From assembly GCA_963931865.1 (NCBI GenBank), contig OZ007516.1:1847883-1911882 (forward strand): a stretch of DNA of 64,000 nt. The letters are read 5' to 3'. Shown piece by piece: positions 60,101 to 64,000 of the stretch. The notes under the pieces are model-generated. The model searched no databases and was not told the origin of the DNA. It saw only the letters and a program-made list of their open reading frames with translations. Source of the stretch: Axinella damicornis (Eukaryota; Porifera; Demospongiae; Axinellida; Axinellidae). The position numbers were made by a program, and so were the translations under genes. Numbering within the stretch: the first letter of the stretch is position 1; each line of letters starts with the position of its first letter.

Positions 60101-60940
60101 AATGGCTAGACTTGTCAAAACCTGCCAAGAAACAGCTGAAGAGTGAGTCTTGTTTGGTTCAATGGTGTTCTTACAGAGTTGAATGTGTATGTTTATTGTT
60201 TGTTTATCTCCAAACTACATTGTGCCAATAACGTAATGTCATACCTGAGGTCATGTTTTATGTCATTGCTATATAGGAATTGCACAATGGTTTCCAAGGG
60301 AACTGAAGTTAACTGGCCAATCAAATGTGCAGGGTAAACTTTGCATGGAGGATATTGTGCGTGGCAGGAGACACAACTGCGGTAGCCTAGCTGTCATGGC
60401 TTCTCTCTGTGCAGCTGCACATGTACTCTGCATCAAACCGCCTTAGCTTGTCAATCAGTTGTCTGTGAGGTTCAAAGAATTCCATTGTGTAATGAATCTG
60501 GATTGTCTGTTCACTAGCCGTGTACATGTATGGAGGGATTTTTCCCCCTCTAACATACTCTCACCTGGGCAACCACATGTTATCGTGCAAGGGAGCAGGT
60601 CACATACCCCAGGCTGTGAATATACTTATGTATAGTGCACTAGTAGTCTTTCCTTACTGGACTTCAGCATAGGGTCTGTAGGGTCTAGACTAGAGATAGG
60701 GTAAGAGGGAGGGGAGAGAGCATTTAAAGAGATATGTTCCAGATTCTATACTGCATACCACCAGTGCAAAACTGGTATCTGCTACTAGACCCTCTGCAGT
60801 CCTGGTCTCTGTCACTAAATCCTTTGCTTGAGTCTGGTATGAGACCCCTTTTTCTTACCCTACCTTGCAGGGGGCTGCCAGCTATACTTCCGAGTAAGGT
60901 TCTACCCGCTGGACCCCATGGCGCTGCGCACCAGCAGCCG
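47454..60940 (+). CDS. Second FERM-domain gene, PTPN3/4-like N-terminus (3' partial; exons 47454-47567, 51179-51283, 60100-60142, 60871-60940)
   Basis: Exon 1 starts with two ATGs: MMRKGATFSPGDRYGTLKSG, then LQYRVRLLDGSDFIVEIN, a ubiquitin-like F1 start. Exon 2 gives KKSLGQMMFDQVLRRLEVLE and RDYFGLQFEDEQ; YFGLQ is a FERM hallmark. Exon 3 gives QWLDLSKPAKKQLK, the F1-F2 junction. Exon 4 gives GCQLYFRVRFYPLDPMALRT, the F2 start. All junctions are GT/AG and in phase (0, 0, 1, then 2). The F2/F3 lobes and anything C-terminal lie beyond position 64000, so whether it has PDZ and PTP domains is unknown. Exon 3 equals the gene-1 exon in length (43 nt) and phases, and the family match extends over all four exons. 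Gene 1's F2 exon is longer (124 nt against 70). It is probably a tandem paralogue of gene 1. Confidence 0.87.
47568..51178 (+). other. Intron 1 of FERM gene 2 (3.6 kb)
   Basis: Includes a poly-G tract (about 48019-48042), GCATTGCTGGTAG-type short repeats (49200-49390), a 24-bp minisatellite (50494-50640) and otherwise unique-looking DNA. No exon supported. Confidence 0.7.
50494..50640. repeat. 24-bp CACAGATGCACACACAGACG minisatellite
   Basis: Three clear 24-bp units ending CATG, flanked by shorter CACAGACACATG relatives. Confidence 0.92.
52565..52950 (-). repeat. Repeat element with GCAGCAGCTGAAGCGGAT minisatellite
   Basis: About 27-bp units GGGAGCAGCAGCTGAAGCGG; flanked on one side by ACTAGTGACGCGCGACC and on the other by CACGTAGGCGAATGAGGGGG. 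Inverted relative to the copy at 63730-64000, which has TCGTTCGCCTACGTGA and the complementary units. Confidence 0.82.
53870..53960 (-). repeat. Possible tRNA-derived SINE head
   Basis: On the minus strand GGTAGAGTGAGAGTC resembles an A box region and GAGTTCGAATCCCAC is a good B box, spaced about 35 bases. Stems do not close into a full tRNA. Confidence 0.4.
54134..54543. mobile_element. Fold-back element E, copy 1
   Basis: Ends AAGGTTACGGGATACTCGTG and CACGAGTATCCTATAACCTT. Inner blocks are also inverted (GGGCATGACGGAAGCTTTT / AAAGCTTCCGTCATGCCC), so the arms span most of the element. No coding role; second copy at 62442-62872. Confidence 0.82.
54595..54940 (+). repeat. Element C, degenerate copy 3
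   Basis: Retains CTCCAATTAACACATATGTC, ATGGCAGCCAAGAGGAAGAC and CTCCACCACCAAGGTGAGTT from the 61338-61834 layout. Ends are worn. Confidence 0.65.
54953..55049. repeat. Long hairpin element of the TAGCCTCG family
   Basis: TAGCCTCGTTCCCAGGCC ... GCCTGGGAACGAGGCTA, with an AGCTTTTTGTCACTTACAGT / AAAAAGC inner stem: the fuller form of the hairpin family. Confidence 0.82.
55459..55606. mobile_element. Palindromic MITE-like element
   Basis: AGTTAGACA...GGGATCTACGAGATTTAGAAACC pairs with GGTTTCTAAATCGCGTAGATCCC...TGTCTAACT, around a GC-rich centre (CGCCCTCGCTGCGCTCGGGA). About 50-bp arms. Confidence 0.82.
55739..56095 (+). pseudogene. Broken ORF, possibly transposon-derived
   Basis: MTTETVKVIVLEGNTVRRRK continues to an in-frame TAG at 55829, after which the same frame reads on: IPEPSELARKRKVKAYLPIG, then AKRIKPVTLFTYNPKSISPT and QHVKEFPDEGLMVSG, until AT-rich decay near 56000. 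The basic KRKVK and the coherent composition suggest real former coding sequence. Family not identified. Confidence 0.5.
56560..56830 (+). repeat. Dispersed element copy
   Basis: Includes TTATAGGTGCAGCTC repeats, CACTTCCTATTCGAGGGATG and GCATGCACCTAATAACG. Outer ends GTAATCGCAC... and ...GACTGCGGTA hint at inverted termini. Confidence 0.7.
57053..57097. repeat. (TC)n microsatellite
   Basis: About 40 bp of CT dinucleotides. Confidence 0.95.
57577..57625. repeat. Hairpin element of the TAGCCTCG family
   Basis: CTAGTCTCATGCCCAGACGT... pairs with ...ACGCCTGGGCATGAGACTA. Confidence 0.85.
57751..58404 (-). CDS. Hypothetical basic protein, single-exon, antisense in FERM gene 2 intron
   Basis: 217-codon ORF, far longer than chance ORFs in non-repeat parts of this window, starting MADNTIKVTVLEGVSASLSA. 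The first 75 residues are neutral and Leu-rich; then KRKKRRRHK (about 75-83), an acidic patch (VDETDDEQW), a second basic cluster (ERRRRKKRQVPLRILKRR) and a Ser-rich tail ending RLRARTKK. This looks like a nuclear or nucleic-acid-binding protein, but no family was recognised. The N-terminal TIKVTVLEG resembles TVKVIVLEG of the broken ORF at 55739, so both may derive from a mobile element. Expression is unknown. Confidence 0.5.
   Translation of the reverse strand: MADNTIKVTVLEGVSASLSALGLPLPVCLQLQLSGLKLSEAMWTAKSSSAGFSVSLFWPSLEQQVGGVVTAIPKRKKRRRHKAKTCTTPGSPVAHLLAAEVCESKVPQDPTPISTHHDKSSGNQKAESGSGDVVAVDETDDEQWTRVERRRRKKRQVPLRILKRRYPPDAFATLLKGELDQLTSSDNESLCSSPAHETSPVTLSPPISSRLRARTKK
58678..58755. 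repeat. GCTGGTGTTGCTATG short repeats
   Basis: 15-18-bp units GCTGGTGTTGCTATGG repeated about five times with variation. Confidence 0.8.
59258..59302. repeat. 12-bp tandem repeat, about 4 copies
   Basis: GTTGACGTGTGC units. Confidence 0.85.
60143..60870 (+). other. Intron 3 of FERM gene 2
   Basis: 728 bases without recognisable repeat family or ORF. Confidence 0.7.
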
Positions 60941-61111
60941 GTAAGTGTGACTGCCACTTCCATCCATCAGAGTGACATCATAGGGAGGGACTTCCTTCAA
61001 CTACATATGAAGAATATGACTTTTGTCTATCAGAAATGCTAAAACGTACATGGAACTTCCGAAGGTCCTAATGCACGTTGTCGAGGACAAATGTATGCCA
61101 AATGCAGTAGC

Positions 61112-61254
61112 AAGGGAAATTCCTTTCATATGACATCCTTTAGTTCTTGTACTAATCAATTTAGGAGACAGCTGTGACATCTCTAGTAGTCTCCTAATTG
61201 TTAATCAATTTAGGAGACAGCTGAATGATGTCATATGAAAGGGATTTCCCTTGC
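61112..61254. repeat. Inverted repeat with 28-bp arms
   Basis: GCAAGGGAAATTCCTTTCAT... pairs with ...ATGAAAGGGATTTCCCTTGC; between them TCAATTTAGGAGACAGCTG is directly repeated. Confidence 0.85.
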
Positions 61255-61938
61255 TTCTGTACTTGCGTACATGTAGTGCAGTACACTGTGATCATGCAGT
61301 AACTACGACAACCCTACCATAAATAGTGATACATAATCGAGGGGCAACCGCACTCCTGGTAGCCGTTGCAACGCCGCGGTTGCCTCCCCGTAGCGAAGCT
61401 AATTATTGCAATTCGTTCCAATTAACGCACATGCCACGTGGCTCAGTCGATCGCGAGCAATGGCGACCAAAAGGAAGACAAGACAGCACTCACAACTTAG
61501 CCAGCACGGTGAGTTTTGGCATGTAAGCGTCAGTGAACGACAGCGATCACGGCTGTGTGGTTAGAATCTTCGTGTGCCTTTCCTAAGAACGGTACTGCCA
61601 CCGGAAGTCGGAGAGAGCGCTCGAGCAATGGCGGCCACGGCAAGACAAAAGCGCTTGTATCTCCACCACCAAGGTGAGTTTCAGCACAAAAATTGTACGC
61701 TTGGGTCACTGAACGACAGCGATCACGATGGTGTAGGCAGATTCGTTGTAGGCCATTCGCAAGGTAGTGTATGGTTATTTACATTATTTACATTACGCGG
61801 CACAATTTTTCCTATACCAGGAGTGTAATATGACTATGAAAGGGATTTCCCTTGCTTCTGTACTTGCGTACATGTAGTGCAGTACACTGTGATCATGCAG
61901 TAACTACGACAACCCTACCATAAATAGTGATACATAAT
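61234..61938 (+). mobile_element. Element C, copy 2, between identical 104-bp direct repeats
   Basis: The 61338-61834 core starts CGAGGGGCAACCGCACTCCT and ends TATACCAGGAGTGTAAT, sharing the inverted CACTCCTGGTA. The flanks 61234-61337 and 61835-61938 (TATGAAAGGG...GATACATAAT) are identical as read. Two mini-exons lie inside: 61460-61508 and 61628-61673, each ATGGCG... to a GTGAGT donor. Confidence 0.85.
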
Positions 61939-62376
61939 TATGACGTTAAGCACATGTGTTTCCGCAATGATGTCAAAACAGTAAAACAACCAGCAATTAG
62001 CCTTGTACAAACATCCCACTGTCACTGAGATCAGACTGGACCATCATGTGGCCACCTAGTAACTATATCAGGAGAGACTACCTTCCAGTAAAATGTTGAG
62101 GGTAATAACTGATACTCTAGTAAGTAGTGAGAGGCTGAGTTGGGATTGGAACGTAACCACGGTGGCCAGACTGGCTGACTGATTTTGTGGAGTCAAAATT
62201 CTCTGGACTATGTGCACATCTGATGTAGTAGAATTGGAAACATTTGAGCACGTAAGACAACTGTCTTCAGCATTTTGGACCCCCAGTACAACAAGCATGC
62301 ATCAGAGACTCTATTATTTCCTGAATTAATGCTAATCTTGACATAATTGCTGGATTCCTATATACATACCGTAGTC

Positions 62377-62420
62377 TCCTGACTGACTGACTGACTGACT
62401 GACTGACTGACTGACTGACT
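62377..62420. repeat. (GACT)n microsatellite
   Basis: About 11 tetranucleotide units. Confidence 0.95.
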
Positions 62421-62441
62421 CATAATCCTAGACACAAAGAC

Positions 62442-62872
62442 TTTAAGGTTACGGGATACTCGTGTGCGCGCCGTGCATGGGAAATGTATACTTAAGCTAG
62501 CTAACCAAAAAATCTCGAGTACGAAGAGCGTGAGCAACTTGATTCTGGCGGTGGAGGTGCGCTGTCACAAGGTGCAGGGCATGACAGAAGCTTTTTTTGA
62601 TAGCTTAATCCCTGGCAAATTTATCTGCTGTCTCGCTCAAGAAAAGCGGTAAATACGGCTTTTTGGTGAACTGAACTGCTCGTTTTTGCACGGCTATACA
62701 GCGTATCAGTAAAAGCTTCCGTCATGCCCTGCACCTTGTGACAGCGCACCTCCACTTCCAGAATCAAGTTGCTCACGCTTTTCGTACCAGAGATGCTTGG
62801 TTAGCAAGCTTAAGTATACATTTCCCAATACATTTCGCACAGCGTGCGCACGAGTATCCCGTAACCTTAACA
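62442..62872. mobile_element. Fold-back element E, copy 2
   Basis: TTAAGGTTACGGGATACTCG ... CGAGTATCCCGTAACCTTAA, arms of roughly 150-190 bp with small interruptions; inner GGTGCAGGGCATGACAGAAG pairs with CTTCCGTCATGCCCTGCACC. Starts soon after the GACT repeat. Confidence 0.87.
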
Positions 62873-63729
62873 ACCAGCCGTTGGTCGTTTGGAAGATTAA
62901 TAACGAATCACCTCACAAATGAATGTACATACCCGTGAGCAACTTTCGCTGCTATTTTGTTTGGGGTATTACAGCACAGTATAGAGAAAGGTCTTTGCAA
63001 ACGAGAGCATGAACTGAAGGAGGGGCTATGATCGCAAAACACGCAGCCACAGATCACAAAGATAAAATACAACGTCTATTGAATTTGGCGAAATGGCAAA
63101 GGTTTCTCAGACGCAAAGGACGTCCTGAGGGCTCTTTGTCTGATGGTGGCTACTTTGTGAAGATGGTAGGGCATACGTTACCATGGAGATTGTTCCATCG
63201 AGTAATATGGCACCAGCCTTTCACTACCTCATCCCACATCAGTACAGCAAGTGCCAAGGGGCAGCCGTAATATGATCTTTCCAAGAATCTTGGGGCCCAA
63301 TGGACTGAGCTGATACCTCAGTGTACCCGCAGCTGCCACAAAGCACTTTCTATTAAGATTTGGAGTCAACAGCAATCAGCGGTTTTTCTAGGAAGTTGGC
63401 GAAGTGAAGGTTTACATTCGGTAGTTGGGTTGTAAGGTACCTGTTAGATAAAAGTGATCTTCATGTAGTTGTGCTAACCTCAGCATTGTAAAGGTGAATG
63501 AAAGCTACCTGTGATTTCCTGCATGAGTGGAGCCCACTGTCTGATGCTGGTCTGGCTGCTGGGAGAGTGCAAGCTGCAGGTCACGCTTCTTCAATATGTG
63601 TTGGTTAGATTACGTAAGGTACATGTATGCTCTCTACTACCGGTGGTAAGACGTGGCAATTTGTGATGAATATGTTTAAGAGGCTTCCTGTACACCACTG
63701 ATTGCCACGTCATAGATACTGCAATGTAT

Positions 63730-64000
63730 ATCATAATAATACAAGTAGCTACTTCCCCCTCGTTCGCCTACGTGAGTAATCCAACGCCAGACAGCTCTCT
63801 GTGCAGAGCTGCTGCTCCCCGATTGCATCAATCTGCTGCTCCCCATTTACGTCCGCTTCGACTGCTGCTCCCTGATTGCATCCGCTTCAGCTGCTGCTCC
63901 CCGATTGCGTCCGCTTCAGCTGCTGCTCCCCGATTGCATCCGCTTCAGCGCATGGTCCCCGATTGCGTCCGCTTCAGCTGCTGCTCCCCGATTACATCCG
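63730..64000 (+). repeat. GCTTCAGCTGCTGCTCCCCG minisatellite element, runs off the window
   Basis: About 27-bp units CGATTGCATCCGCTTCAGCT plus GCTGCTCCC, at least seven, continuing past 64000. Complementary orientation to 52565-52950. Confidence 0.88.

Larger units (their letters stand above)
60941..64000 (+). other. 3' part of window: intron of FERM gene 2
   Basis: No continuation of the F2 lobe (RY-x-FLQIK-type) could be found. The stretch contains an inverted repeat, element C copy 2 with long flanking repeats, a GACT repeat, fold-back element E2 and a GCTGCTCC minisatellite. Confidence 0.65.

Overview
This is a eukaryotic, animal-type genomic window: intron-rich genes with GT/AG junctions, dense microsatellites, minisatellites, inverted-repeat elements, and one 200-base run of N (7339-7538). 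The protein architecture (FERM-PDZ-tyrosine phosphatase) points to a metazoan or close relative. The compact introns and the load of short palindromic elements suggest a sponge or another non-bilaterian animal. That assignment is inference; no species marker is present.

Region 1 (about 4.0-40.3 kb, + strand) holds one large gene, reconstructed here as 24 exons. It encodes a cytoplasmic protein tyrosine phosphatase of the PTPN3/PTPN4 type: FERM domain, FERM-adjacent domain, linker, PDZ domain, PTP catalytic domain. The first exons lie upstream of the window. About 140-155 FERM residues are missing between 6993 and 9055. Exactly there the sequence has a pyrimidine tract, the N run, about 1.1 kb of GC-rich bacterial DNA (part of a glycosyltransferase-GtrA protein) and a minisatellite. 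The 18311-31218 intron (12.9 kb) is mostly nested inverted-repeat elements and minisatellites.

Region 2 (about 37.3-47.2 kb) is an imperfect tandem duplication. Each half ends in an intronless minus-strand gene for a 212-residue, Rnd/Rho-like small GTPase. The two GTPases differ at only five residues although their flanks have diverged strongly. Both lack the residues normally needed for GTP hydrolysis (Val at Ras position 12, Cys at Ras position 61). The terminal phosphatase exon is intact in the first half and decayed in the second.

Region 3 (47.4 kb to the window end, + strand) starts a second FERM gene, divergent from the second GTPase. Four exons are visible, one with the same 43-nt length and phase as in gene 1, so this is probably a tandem paralogue running past position 64000. 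Its 8.8-kb third intron contains an antisense single-exon ORF (57751-58404), a broken ORF and several inverted-repeat elements.

The most unusual items are the hydrolysis-dead-looking GTPase pair, the bacterial fragment in place of FERM exons, a short element flanked by identical 104-bp direct repeats (61234-61938), and a repeat family whose copies keep two ATG-to-splice-donor mini-exons.
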